Shown in pieces: positions 53,368 to 60,517 of a stretch of 64,000 bases of DNA. The position numbers and the translations under genes are program-made. Source of the DNA: Solirubrobacter sp963792915. GTDB taxonomy: Bacteria; Actinomycetota; Thermoleophilia; Solirubrobacterales; Solirubrobacteraceae. The notes below the pieces were generated by a model. It was not told where the DNA came from. It ran no database searches and saw only the letters and a program-made list of their open reading frames with translations. The first letter of the stretch is position 1. Each line of letters opens with the position of its first letter. The stretch is taken from the NCBI GenBank assembly GCA_963792915.1, contig CAWBYD010000009.1, forward strand, positions 1 to 64,000. Direction: 5' to 3'.

Positions 53368-54552
53368 GTGAACTTGCCGCAACACCCATTTCACAAGAAG
53401 GTGGAAGCCGCCACGGCGCGACTGGATCCGCCGTTCGCGCTGGTGGATCTGGACGCGTTCGACGCCAACGCCCAGGACCTGCTGCGGCGCGCCGGCGGGG
53501 TCCCGATCCGGCTCGCGTCCAAGTCCGTGCGCGTGCGCGCCCTGGCCGAGCGCGCCCACGCCGCGGGGCTGCGCGGGACGCTGTGCTTCACGCTGCCCGA
53601 GGCGCTGTGGCTGGCCGAGCTGGGCGGCGCGGACCTCGTCGTCGGCTACCCGACGGTCGACCGAGCGGCATTGCGCCGACTCGCGACCGGCCCCGCGCGC
53701 GAGCACGTGACCGTGATGGTCGACTGCGCCGAGCACCTGGACGCGATCGCCGCCGCGCGGCCGGCCGGCCCGGTCCGCGTGTGCCTCGACGTCGACGCCG
53801 GTTATCGCGCGCTGGGCGGGCGCGTGCAGATCGGCGCCAAGCGCTCGCCGCTGCGCACGCCCGCCGAGGTCGCGGCGCTCGCGCGGGCGATCGTGGCGCG
53901 CCCCGAGTTGCGGCTCGACGGGCTGATGGCCTACGAAGGGCAGATCGCCGGGGTCGGCGACCGGCCGCCCGGCAAGCCGCTGCTGGGGCTGGCGGTGCGC
54001 GCGATGCAGGCGCTGTCGGCGCGCGAGCTGGCGGCCCGGCGCGCGGCGATCGTCGCCGCCGTGTGTGAGATCGCTCCACTTCGTTTCGTCAACGGCGGCG
54101 GGACGGGCTCGATCGAGCGCACCGCCGCCGAACCGGCCGTGACCGAGGTGGCGGCCGGCTCGGGGCTCTTCGGGCCGACGCTGTTCGATGCCTACCGCGC
54201 GTTCACGCCGCGGCCGGCGGCGCTGTTCGCGCTGCCGATCGTGCGCCGGCCGTCGGCAAGCGTCGCGACCGCGCTGGGCGGCGGCTACCCGGCGTCCGGT
54301 GCGGCGGGCCGCGACCGGCTGCCGCGCCCGTTCCTGCCCCCGGGCCTGCGCCTGGACCGCCAGGAGGGCGCCGGCGAGGTCCAGACGCCGCTGCACGGCG
54401 CCGCCGGCCTGCGCGTCGGGGACCGCGTGTGGTTCCGCCACGCGAAGGCCGGCGAATTGTGCGAGCGCTTCGATGTCGTGCACCTGCTGGCGGGCGGGGA
54501 GCTCGTGGGCTCGGTCCCGACCTACCGCGGCGAGGGCCGGACGTTCCTCTAG
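53368..54552 (+). CDS. Alanine-racemase-fold PLP enzyme (D-threonine aldolase/amino acid deaminase type)
   Basis: A 394-residue fold-type III PLP enzyme. PFALVDLDAFDANAQDLLRRAGGVPIRLASKSVR contains the PLP Lys (SK). Further marks are GTLCFTLPEALWLAELGGADLVVGYPT, RVCLDVDAGYRALGG, DGLMAYEGQIAGVG, FVNGGGTGSIE and a C-terminal beta domain with QTPLHGAAGLRVGDRVWFRHAKAGELCERF (metal-site-like H and C). This resembles D-threonine aldolase or D-serine dehydratase-like enzymes more than Alr. GTG start with TAGCTT 11 nt upstream. A 4-bp overlap with the convergent cupin gene. Confidence 0.87.
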   Translation: MNLPQHPFHKKVEAATARLDPPFALVDLDAFDANAQDLLRRAGGVPIRLASKSVRVRALAERAHAAGLRGTLCFTLPEALWLAELGGADLVVGYPTVDRAALRRLATGPAREHVTVMVDCAEHLDAIAAARPAGPVRVCLDVDAGYRALGGRVQIGAKRSPLRTPAEVAALARAIVARPELRLDGLMAYEGQIAGVGDRPPGKPLLGLAVRAMQALSARELAARRAAIVAAVCEIAPLRFVNGGGTGSIERTAAEPAVTEVAAGSGLFGPTLFDAYRAFTPRPAALFALPIVRRPSASVATALGGGYPASGAAGRDRLPRPFLPPGLRLDRQEGAGEVQTPLHGAAGLRVGDRVWFRHAKAGELCERFDVVHLLAGGELVGSVPTYRGEGRTFL

Positions 54553-55019
54553 AGATCCTCGCCCGCGTAGTAGGAGACCTCGGGGCCGAGCTTGCGCCGC
54601 GTCGAGCCCTCGCCGGCCCACAGCAGCACGTTGCCGGAGTCCGGGTACACGCAGTGGCCGCTGGGATCGCTGTTGGCCCACATCACCAGCCGCACCGTCT
54701 CGCTGCCGTGGTTGGTGGCCTTGTGCGCGCCCGACGGGTCGGCCGCGAAGGCGACCACGTCGCCCGGCTTGAGGACGTCCTCGCCCTCGGGGTGGCGGAT
54801 CGTCGGCTCGCCCTGGAGCACCAGCAGCCACTCCTCCTCGGTCTCGTAGTGGTAGGGGCACAGCGACTGGCCGGGCGGGAGCTCGTAGATCGTCGCGCCG
54901 AGCCGCCGGCCGCCGACCTCGGGGCCGAAGCGGCGCATCCCGCTGCGGTAGCCCTCGGGGTCCGCGTCGTCGTATTTGAATTCGGCGTCGAAGAGGTTGA
55001 AGGTGCGCATGGCGCTCAT
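54549..55019 (-). CDS. Cupin-domain protein
   Basis: A 156-residue single cupin: motif 1 LPPGQSLCPYHYETEEEWLLVLQGEPTI (H, E ligands) and motif 2 LKPGDVVAFAADPSGAHKATNHG (H). A beta C-terminus (LVMWANSDPSGHCVYPDSGNVLLW) completes the fold. Metal-binding cupins of this type bind or isomerise sugars or act as dioxygenases; activity is unassigned. ATG overlaps the lactone oxidase stop (ATGA), so both are made together. Confidence 0.88.
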   Translation of the reverse strand: MSAMRTFNLFDAEFKYDDADPEGYRSGMRRFGPEVGGRRLGATIYELPPGQSLCPYHYETEEEWLLVLQGEPTIRHPEGEDVLKPGDVVAFAADPSGAHKATNHGSETVRLVMWANSDPSGHCVYPDSGNVLLWAGEGSTRRKLGPEVSYYAGEDL

Positions 55020-56278
55020 CCCAGCACGTCGCGGACCCAGGCGTTGGCGAAGCGCCCGTCCGGGTCCAGTTCTCCGCGCACCGCCTGGAAGGCGTCCCAG
55101 CGCGGGTAGCGCGGCGCGAGCTCGGCGGCGCCCAGGTAGGACCGCTTGCCCCAGTGCGGGCGCCCGCCGAGCGCCGACAGCGCCGCCTCGACCTCGCGGA
55201 ACGGCGTCTCGTACTCCATGCCCTTGAAGACGTGGACGGCGACGTAGCTCGTATCGCGCCCGTGCGCGGTCGAGAGCAGCGCGTCGTCGGCGGCGGCGAA
55301 GCGCAGCTCGATCGGGAAGTTCACCGGGTGGCGCTCGAGGATCTCGCGCGCCGCGCGAACCGCCTCGGCCGCGCGCTCGCGCGGCAGCGCGTACTCCATC
55401 TCCTCGAAGCGCACCAGCCGCTTGGAGGCGTAGATCGTGTGCGACCAGCCGACGCGCTCGCGCTTGGCCGCGGCCCAGCCGGCGAAGCGGTTCAGGCGCG
55501 GGATCGCCCGCGGGACGCGCCGGCCGACCCGGCACACGACCTCGAGCGCCCCGTTCTCCATCAGGACGTCGTTGAAGAACGCGCTCGCCCGGCTCGGCGG
55601 CGCCACCGGGGCGTCCGTGCCGTCGAGCGTGCGAGTCAGCGCGAGCGGCGAGTGCGGGAAGGTCCAGAACTCGAAGTGGTCGTGGGCGTCGGCGCGCTCC
55701 TGCAGGCCGTCCAGCACGTCCTCCAGCGGCTCCGGGCGGTCGACGTGGCGCAGCCGGTAGGCGGGGACGCACTGCAGCGTCACGGCGGCGACCACGCCGA
55801 GCGCGCCGAGCGAGACGCGTGCCGCGCGCAGCTCGTCGCCGTCCGTGAGCGACCGCTCGCTGCCGTCGGCCAGGATCAGCTCCATCCCGGTGACCTGGGC
55901 CGAGAGGTTCGGCAGCCGCGTGCCCGTGCCGTGCGTGGCGGTGGCGAGCGCGCCGGCCAGCGACTGCGCGTCGATGTCGCCCATGTTGGCCATCGCCAGG
56001 CGGCGGGCGTGCAGCTCCCGCGCGAGCGCGTGCAGGCGGATGCCGGCCTCGACGCGGACGAGACCGCTCTGCACATCGGCGTCGAGGACGTGCGCGAGCC
56101 CGTCGAGGCTGAGCAGGGTCCCCGCGGTCGGGACGCCGGCGCTGAACGAGTGCCCGGCGCCGGCGACGCGCACGGGGCCGGGCCCGGAGCGCACGTGCCG
56201 CGCGACCTCGTCGCGTGAGCCGGGCCGTGCGAACACCGCGGGTTGCGCGCGCTGTGATCGCGACCAGTTCTCCCACAT
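55016..56278 (-). CDS. FAD-linked lactone oxidase (D-arabinono-1,4-lactone/L-gulonolactone oxidase type)
   Basis: The 420-residue VAO-family flavoprotein starts MWENWSRSQRAQPAVFARPGSRDEVARHV. The FAD domain has VRVAGAGHSFSAGV, LLSLDGLAHVL, MGDIDAQSLAGALATATHGTGTRLPNLSAQV and LGALGVVAAVTL. A C-terminal ALO domain ends FQAVRGELDPDGRFANAWVRDVLG. HSF- rather than HxxxC near FAD means the flavin is linked through His or not at all. It oxidises sugar lactones to ascorbate-like products. It is coupled to a cupin and divergent from a rhodanese gene. Confidence 0.92.
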   Translation of the reverse strand: MWENWSRSQRAQPAVFARPGSRDEVARHVRSGPGPVRVAGAGHSFSAGVPTAGTLLSLDGLAHVLDADVQSGLVRVEAGIRLHALARELHARRLAMANMGDIDAQSLAGALATATHGTGTRLPNLSAQVTGMELILADGSERSLTDGDELRAARVSLGALGVVAAVTLQCVPAYRLRHVDRPEPLEDVLDGLQERADAHDHFEFWTFPHSPLALTRTLDGTDAPVAPPSRASAFFNDVLMENGALEVVCRVGRRVPRAIPRLNRFAGWAAAKRERVGWSHTIYASKRLVRFEEMEYALPRERAAEAVRAAREILERHPVNFPIELRFAAADDALLSTAHGRDTSYVAVHVFKGMEYETPFREVEAALSALGGRPHWGKRSYLGAAELAPRYPRWDAFQAVRGELDPDGRFANAWVRDVLG

Positions 56279-56286
56279 GCGGCGGG

Positions 56287-56296
56287 ACGCTACCGT
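56287..56296. promoter_or_regulatory. Overlapping divergent -10 hexamers
   Basis: ACGCTACCGT holds TACCGT on the plus strand (56291-56296), 8 nt before the rhodanese ATG, and TAGCGT on the minus strand (56292-56287), 8 nt before the lactone oxidase ATG. The two hexamers share their TA step, so one near-symmetric element serves both directions in a 26-bp gap. Confidence 0.6.
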
Positions 56297-56304
56297 CCCC
56301 GCCG

Positions 56305-56613
56305 ATGGACATCGAGCCCGAGCAGGTCGCCGAGCTCGCGGGCGCGCAGCTGATCGACGTTCGCGAGGATTACGAGTGGGATGCGGGGCGGATTCCGGGT
56401 ACACGTCATGTGCCGCTGATGACCGTCGCCGCCCACGCCGACACGATCGACCGCGAAGCGCCCGTCGTCTTCGTGTGCCGGGTCGGCGGGCGCTCGACGA
56501 TGGCGGCCAACGCCTTCCGGCGCGCGGGCTACGAGGCCTACTCGCTGGCCGGCGGCGTGCTCGCCTGGAGTGCGCGCGGCCTGCCCTTCGACGGCGTCGT
56601 CGCCGACCACTGA
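56305..56613 (+). CDS. Rhodanese-domain protein
   Basis: A 102-residue single rhodanese domain: LIDVREDYEWDAGRIPGTRHVPL, then the active loop VCRVGGRS (Cys nucleophile in a CRxGxRS loop) and SLAGGVLAWSARGLPF. The six-residue loop with Arg and Ser fits sulfurtransferase activity (GlpE type). Cytoplasmic. It is followed one base later by a secreted dehydrogenase gene. Leaderless geometry from the shared divergent -10. Confidence 0.92.
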   Translation: MDIEPEQVAELAGAQLIDVREDYEWDAGRIPGTRHVPLMTVAAHADTIDREAPVVFVCRVGGRSTMAANAFRRAGYEAYSLAGGVLAWSARGLPFDGVVADH

Positions 56614-56614
56614 G

Positions 56615-58057
56615 ATGCGCCGCGGCCTGCTCGTGCTGGCCGCGTTCGCGCTGTTCGCCGCGCCCGCGCACGCGGCGCCGGCGCTCGTCGCGCTGGGCAG
56701 CTTCAGCTCGCCGACGTACGCGACGTCGCCGCCGGGCGACACGTCACGGGTGTTCGTGACCGAGCGGGCCGGGAAGGTCAGGCTCGTCGGCGGCGCGACG
56801 TTCCTGGACCTGACGGCCGACGTCGCGAGCGGGTACACCGAGCAGGGGCTGCTGTCGATCGCGTTCGCGCCCGACTACGCGACCTCGGGGCACTTCTACG
56901 TGTACCTGACGCGCAAGCCCGACGACGCGATCGAGATCCGCGAGTACACGCGCTCGGCCGATCCCGACGTCGCCGATCCCGCGAGCGGGCGGGTGCTGGT
57001 CACGATCCCGCATCCCGACGCGCTCAACCACGACGGCGGCCAGCTGCAGTTCGGGCCCGACGGGAAGCTCTACGCCGGCACGGGCGACGGCGGCGGCGGC
57101 GACAACCAGTTCGGCAACGCCCAGAACCCGGCGACGCGGCTCGGCAAGCTGCTGGCGCTCGATCCCGCGGCCGGGACGGTCGAGACCGTCGCGATGGGCC
57201 TGCGCAACCCGTGGCGGTTCTCGTTCGCGCCCGACGGCCGGATCGTGATCGCCGACGTGGGCCAGAACCAGTACGAGGAGGTCGACGTCGGTCTCGCCGC
57301 CAACTACGGCTGGCCGTGCTTCGAGGGGCTGCACGCCTACCGGACCACCGACCCCGGCTGCGCGGCCGGGGGCATGACGGCGCCGCTCTTCGAGGTGCCG
57401 CACACCACGGGCTTCTGCGCGATCGTCGGCGGCTACGTCGTGCGCGATCCCGGCCTCCCGACCCTGCTGGGCCGCTACGTCTACGGCGACAACTGCGCGC
57501 CGGGCCTGCGCTCGGTGAACCTCGCCGACGTCTCGACGGACGCCCCTGTGGGCGTCACCGTGCCCGCGCTGTCCTCGTTCGGGGAGGATGCCTGCGGGCG
57601 GCTGCTCGTCGTCTCACTGAACGGACCCGTGTCACGCGTGCAGGACGGCGCGGCGACGCCCTGCGCCGGAGCGCCGACGCCGACGCCGACACCGACGCCG
57701 ACGCCGACGCCGACCGGAACACCAGCGCCTGCACGCGCCACGCCGACCGCGACGGTCGCGACGGCGGCCGCGGACACGCGGCCGTGCGCGCTCTCCGCCC
57801 GCGTCACGGGCCTGCGCAGCCTCGGCCGCCGCCACTACCTCAACGTCGCCCTGCGCACCGACGAGCCGTGCCGGGCCACACTCAGCGCGCGCCGCTTCCG
57901 CACCGTCAGCGCCGCGCTGACGCCCGGGCGACGCGCGCTCGTGCGGCTCCGGCTCGCCCGCGTTCGCCGCGTCCGCCGCGTGTCGCTGCTCGTGAGCGCG
58001 GTCGACGGCGCCGGCAACCGCTCCGCGCTGGCCCGCGTGGTGCACGTGGTCCGTTAA
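56615..58057 (+). CDS. Secreted PQQ-type sorbosone/glucose dehydrogenase-like protein
   Basis: A signal peptide (RRGLLVLAAFALFAAPAHA) is followed by a GSDH beta-propeller at ~25-345: VFVTERAGKVRLVGG, GLLSIAFAPDYATSGHFYVYLTR, HDGGQLQFGPDGKLYAGTGDGGGGDNQFGNAQNP, GLRNPWRFSFAPDGRIVIADVGQNQYEEVDV, NYGWPCFEG. The His and Arg of the sGDH site are present. A (PT)n linker (residues ~358-375), coded by a GAC/GCC-type microsatellite, leads to a small basic beta domain. It oxidises sugars in the periplasm-like space or surface (family inference). It lies 1 bp after the rhodanese stop. A second, larger paralogue lies at 33-36 kb. Confidence 0.9.
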   Translation: MRRGLLVLAAFALFAAPAHAAPALVALGSFSSPTYATSPPGDTSRVFVTERAGKVRLVGGATFLDLTADVASGYTEQGLLSIAFAPDYATSGHFYVYLTRKPDDAIEIREYTRSADPDVADPASGRVLVTIPHPDALNHDGGQLQFGPDGKLYAGTGDGGGGDNQFGNAQNPATRLGKLLALDPAAGTVETVAMGLRNPWRFSFAPDGRIVIADVGQNQYEEVDVGLAANYGWPCFEGLHAYRTTDPGCAAGGMTAPLFEVPHTTGFCAIVGGYVVRDPGLPTLLGRYVYGDNCAPGLRSVNLADVSTDAPVGVTVPALSSFGEDACGRLLVVSLNGPVSRVQDGAATPCAGAPTPTPTPTPTPTPTGTPAPARATPTATVATAAADTRPCALSARVTGLRSLGRRHYLNVALRTDEPCRATLSARRFRTVSAALTPGRRALVRLRLARVRRVRRVSLLVSAVDGAGNRSALARVVHVVR

Positions 58058-58063
58058 CGAGAA

Positions 58064-58089
58064 ACGGCCGCGTCTGCTGACGCGACCGT
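58064..58089. terminator. Terminator hairpin after the sorbosone dehydrogenase gene
   Basis: ACGGCCGCGTC pairs with GACGCGACCGT (one mismatch) across TGCT, 7 bp after the stop. The remaining ~115 bp to the convergent flavoprotein gene show nothing else. Confidence 0.65.
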
Positions 58090-58207
58090 CCCGGCGAATC
58101 CTTCCGCTATCTCCTCCGTGAGCTGGAGCAGTCCCTTGAACGCTCTCCAAGCGATGCGATCAGGATGGCATCGCACCGGAGACCGCCCAATAGGACATAC
58201 GTCCGTG

Positions 58208-59728
58208 CTAGACGGAGGCCTCCTCGCGGGAGTGCAGCGGCTCACGCTCGTACACGGTGCTGGGCACGCGCTTGTACGGCTGCTCGGGCTCCTGATGCTC
58301 CTCGTGGTAGGCCGAGTCGGCGTTGACGGCCCACAGATCGTGGTCGGTGCCCTCGACGATGTTCTCCACCGCGCGCATCGCCGTCAGCATCGAGTGGTCG
58401 GAGTTGTTGTAACGGTGCAGGCCGTTGCGGCCGACCTGCTGCAGGTTGGTGAGCCCGGACAGCCAGTCCTTGATGACCTCGACGCGCTCGCTGTAGTCGG
58501 CGTCGTACATCGGGTAGGCCAGCGGGACGCGCGTGACGAACCCGCGCTCGACCTGGTCGGCGCGCGCCAGCCCGAGCTTCTCGATCTCGCCCTTGGCGAG
58601 CTCGACGAGGTCGTCGTCGGCCATCTCCCACAGGTCGTCGCCCTTGAAGCAGAAGTACTCCATGCCGATCGACGCCTTCGACTGGTCGGGCACCATCCAC
58701 GGGCTCCAGGAGCGGAAGTTCTGGATCCGGCCGACGCGCACGCCGGGCTCGTGGATGTAGATCCAGTTGTCCGGGAACAGGTCCTCGCCGTCGATCACGA
58801 GCGCGATCGTCAGGAAGTCGCGGTAGCGCAGGCCCTGGGCGGCCGCCTGGACCGCGCCGGTCGCCGCGGCGCCGGACATGCCGACCGTCGCGCGCAGCGG
58901 CAGCGACGAGATGACCTGCGAGGGCTCGATGCGCTCGCCGCCGGCCTCGAGCGCGACGACGCGGCCGTCGCGCACCTCGAGCTGCGTGATCGGCGTGTTG
59001 AGCCGGACCTCGCCGCCGTTGGCGATGATCTCGTCGGCCATCGTCTCCCACATCTGGCCCGGCCCGAAGCGCGGATAGTGGAACTCGCTGATGAGCGACT
59101 TGATGTTGCTCTTGTTGCCCATGAACGCGGCCTTGGCGGCCGAGATGAATGACAGCCCCTTGATGCGCTGGGCGGCCCACTCGGCGCGGACCTCGTTGGC
59201 GGGCACGCCCCACACCTTCTCGGTATAGGACTTGAAGAAGTGCTGGTAGAGCCGCTTGCCGAAGCGGTTGGAGACCCACTGCTCGAGGTTGTCCTCGCGG
59301 CCCTTGGGCTTGATCGCCGCCCACAGGTAGGAGGCCAGGCAGCGCGCCAGCTCGACGGGGCCGAGCTTCTTGATCACGTCCTGGCCGTTCAGTGGGTAGT
59401 CGAGGAACTTGCCGTTCCAGTAGATCCGCGACATCCGCGGACGCCGCAGGAACTCCTCCTTCATCACCTCGTGCCAGAGATCGTCGACCTCCTTGGACTT
59501 GGTGAAGAAGCGGTGGCCGCCGAGATCGAAGCGGAATCCGTCGCGCACCTCGGTCTTGGCGATGCCTCCAACCTGGTCCTCCGCCTCGAACACGATTACG
59601 GGGCGCCCCTCTTTCGCGAGCAGGTACCCGGCCGTGAGGCCGGCGGGGCCGCCGCCCAGCACGGCGACCGGCTTCTCGGACCGGAACCGACGCGGGGCGT
59701 CGGCCGGCGTGAAGTCAACGGTGGACAT
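58208..59728 (-). CDS. UDP-galactopyranose-mutase-like FAD oxidoreductase
   Basis: The 506-residue flavoprotein starts with a Rossmann loop (KPVAVLGGGPAGLTAGYLLAKEGRPVIVFEAEDQVGGIAKTE). FDLGGHRFFTKS, RMSRIYWNGKFLDYPLNG, RFGKRLYQHFFKSYTEKVWGVPANEVRAEWAAQRIKGLS and a C-terminal NLQQVGRNGLHRYNNSDHSMLTAMRAVENI follow. The order is that of UDP-galactopyranose mutase-like proteins of actinobacteria, often coded near cell-envelope glycan genes; true Glf activity is unproven. Start ATG 59728 is chosen over 59752. It is divergent from a two-component system and near a GT39-like transferase, suggesting an envelope glycan role. Confidence 0.87.
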   Translation of the reverse strand: MSTVDFTPADAPRRFRSEKPVAVLGGGPAGLTAGYLLAKEGRPVIVFEAEDQVGGIAKTEVRDGFRFDLGGHRFFTKSKEVDDLWHEVMKEEFLRRPRMSRIYWNGKFLDYPLNGQDVIKKLGPVELARCLASYLWAAIKPKGREDNLEQWVSNRFGKRLYQHFFKSYTEKVWGVPANEVRAEWAAQRIKGLSFISAAKAAFMGNKSNIKSLISEFHYPRFGPGQMWETMADEIIANGGEVRLNTPITQLEVRDGRVVALEAGGERIEPSQVISSLPLRATVGMSGAAATGAVQAAAQGLRYRDFLTIALVIDGEDLFPDNWIYIHEPGVRVGRIQNFRSWSPWMVPDQSKASIGMEYFCFKGDDLWEMADDDLVELAKGEIEKLGLARADQVERGFVTRVPLAYPMYDADYSERVEVIKDWLSGLTNLQQVGRNGLHRYNNSDHSMLTAMRAVENIVEGTDHDLWAVNADSAYHEEHQEPEQPYKRVPSTVYEREPLHSREEASV

Positions 59729-59769
59729 GGCTCCCACCTTGCCCGTGGCCACGCGCTTTTCCTCGCGTT

Positions 59770-59798
59770 GCTAAAGGCCGCTAACAGGCCTTAAGGCC
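59770..59798. promoter_or_regulatory. Direct repeats at the response-regulator promoter
   Basis: GCTAAAGGCC (59770-59779), GCTAACAGGCC (59780-59790) and TTAAGGCC (59791-59798) repeat with a 10-11 bp period, and GGCCTTAAGGCC (59787-59798) is a 12-bp palindrome. Tandem repeats of this period are typical OmpR-type sites. They occupy the -35 region of the TAAGCT promoter. Confidence 0.6.
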
Positions 59799-59804
59799 AG
59801 TCTC

Positions 59805-59810
59805 TAAGCT
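59805..59810 (+). promoter_or_regulatory. -10 hexamer TAAGCT of the two-component operon
   Basis: TAAGCT ends 8 nt before the GTG at 59819; leaderless geometry. The direct repeats lie just upstream. Confidence 0.45.
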
Positions 59811-59818
59811 GCCTGGCG

Positions 59819-60517
59819 GTGCAATCGCCCTCCGCGCTGGACATCCTCCTGGTCGATGACGACCGCCCGCTGAGGGAGATGCTGACGCGCTCCTTCGAGC
59901 GCGAAGGCCATCGCGTGACCGCCGTGCCCGACGGCGAGACGGCGCTCGACGCGGCCGCCGCGCGGGCCTATGACGTGGTACTGCTCGACGTGGCGCTGGG
60001 CGCCGGGCCGACCGGATACGACGTCGCGCGCATGCTGCGCTCGCGTCGCGACGTGGTGCCGATCATCATGCTCACGGCGCTGGACTCCGAGGCCGACGCG
60101 GTCCAGGGCCTGGAAGCCGGCGCCGACGACTATGTGACCAAGCCGTTCGGCCTGGCCGAGCTGCGCAGCCGCATCCGCGCGGTGCTGCGGCGCGCGCAGG
60201 GCCGTGTCGTGGAGGGCAACCTGCGCGTCGGGCCGATCACGCTGGACCGCGACCTGCGCCGCGTCACGGTCGAGGACAACCCGGTGCGGCTCACGTTCTC
60301 GGAGTTCGAGCTGCTCGGCTGCCTGATGTCGCGGCCCGGCTACGCCTTCAACCGCCAGGAGCTGCTGCGCGCGATCTGGGGCGACTCCGCCTACCGCGAT
60401 CCGCGCGCGATCGACGTCCACATCCGCCACCTGCGCGAGAAGCTCGAGAGCCGCCCGGAGGAGCCGAGCCTGATCCTCACCGTCCCCGGCCAGGGCTACC
60501 GCTTCAGAGAGGCATGA
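59819..60517 (+). CDS. OmpR-family response regulator
   Basis: The 232-residue regulator has a receiver domain with acidic pocket DDD (13-15), phospho-acceptor Asp57 (VVLLDVALG), Thr/Lys switch MLTALD and TKPF (Lys108). An OmpR winged helix occupies ~135-230 (VRLTFSEFELLGCLMSRPGYAFNRQELLRAIWGD, RDPRAIDVHIRHLREKLE, ILTVPGQGYRFRE). GTG start. It is coupled by ATGA to the histidine kinase. Direct repeats upstream suggest autoregulation and perhaps control of the divergent flavoprotein gene. Confidence 0.95.
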   Translation: MQSPSALDILLVDDDRPLREMLTRSFEREGHRVTAVPDGETALDAAAARAYDVVLLDVALGAGPTGYDVARMLRSRRDVVPIIMLTALDSEADAVQGLEAGADDYVTKPFGLAELRSRIRAVLRRAQGRVVEGNLRVGPITLDRDLRRVTVEDNPVRLTFSEFELLGCLMSRPGYAFNRQELLRAIWGDSAYRDPRAIDVHIRHLREKLESRPEEPSLILTVPGQGYRFREA

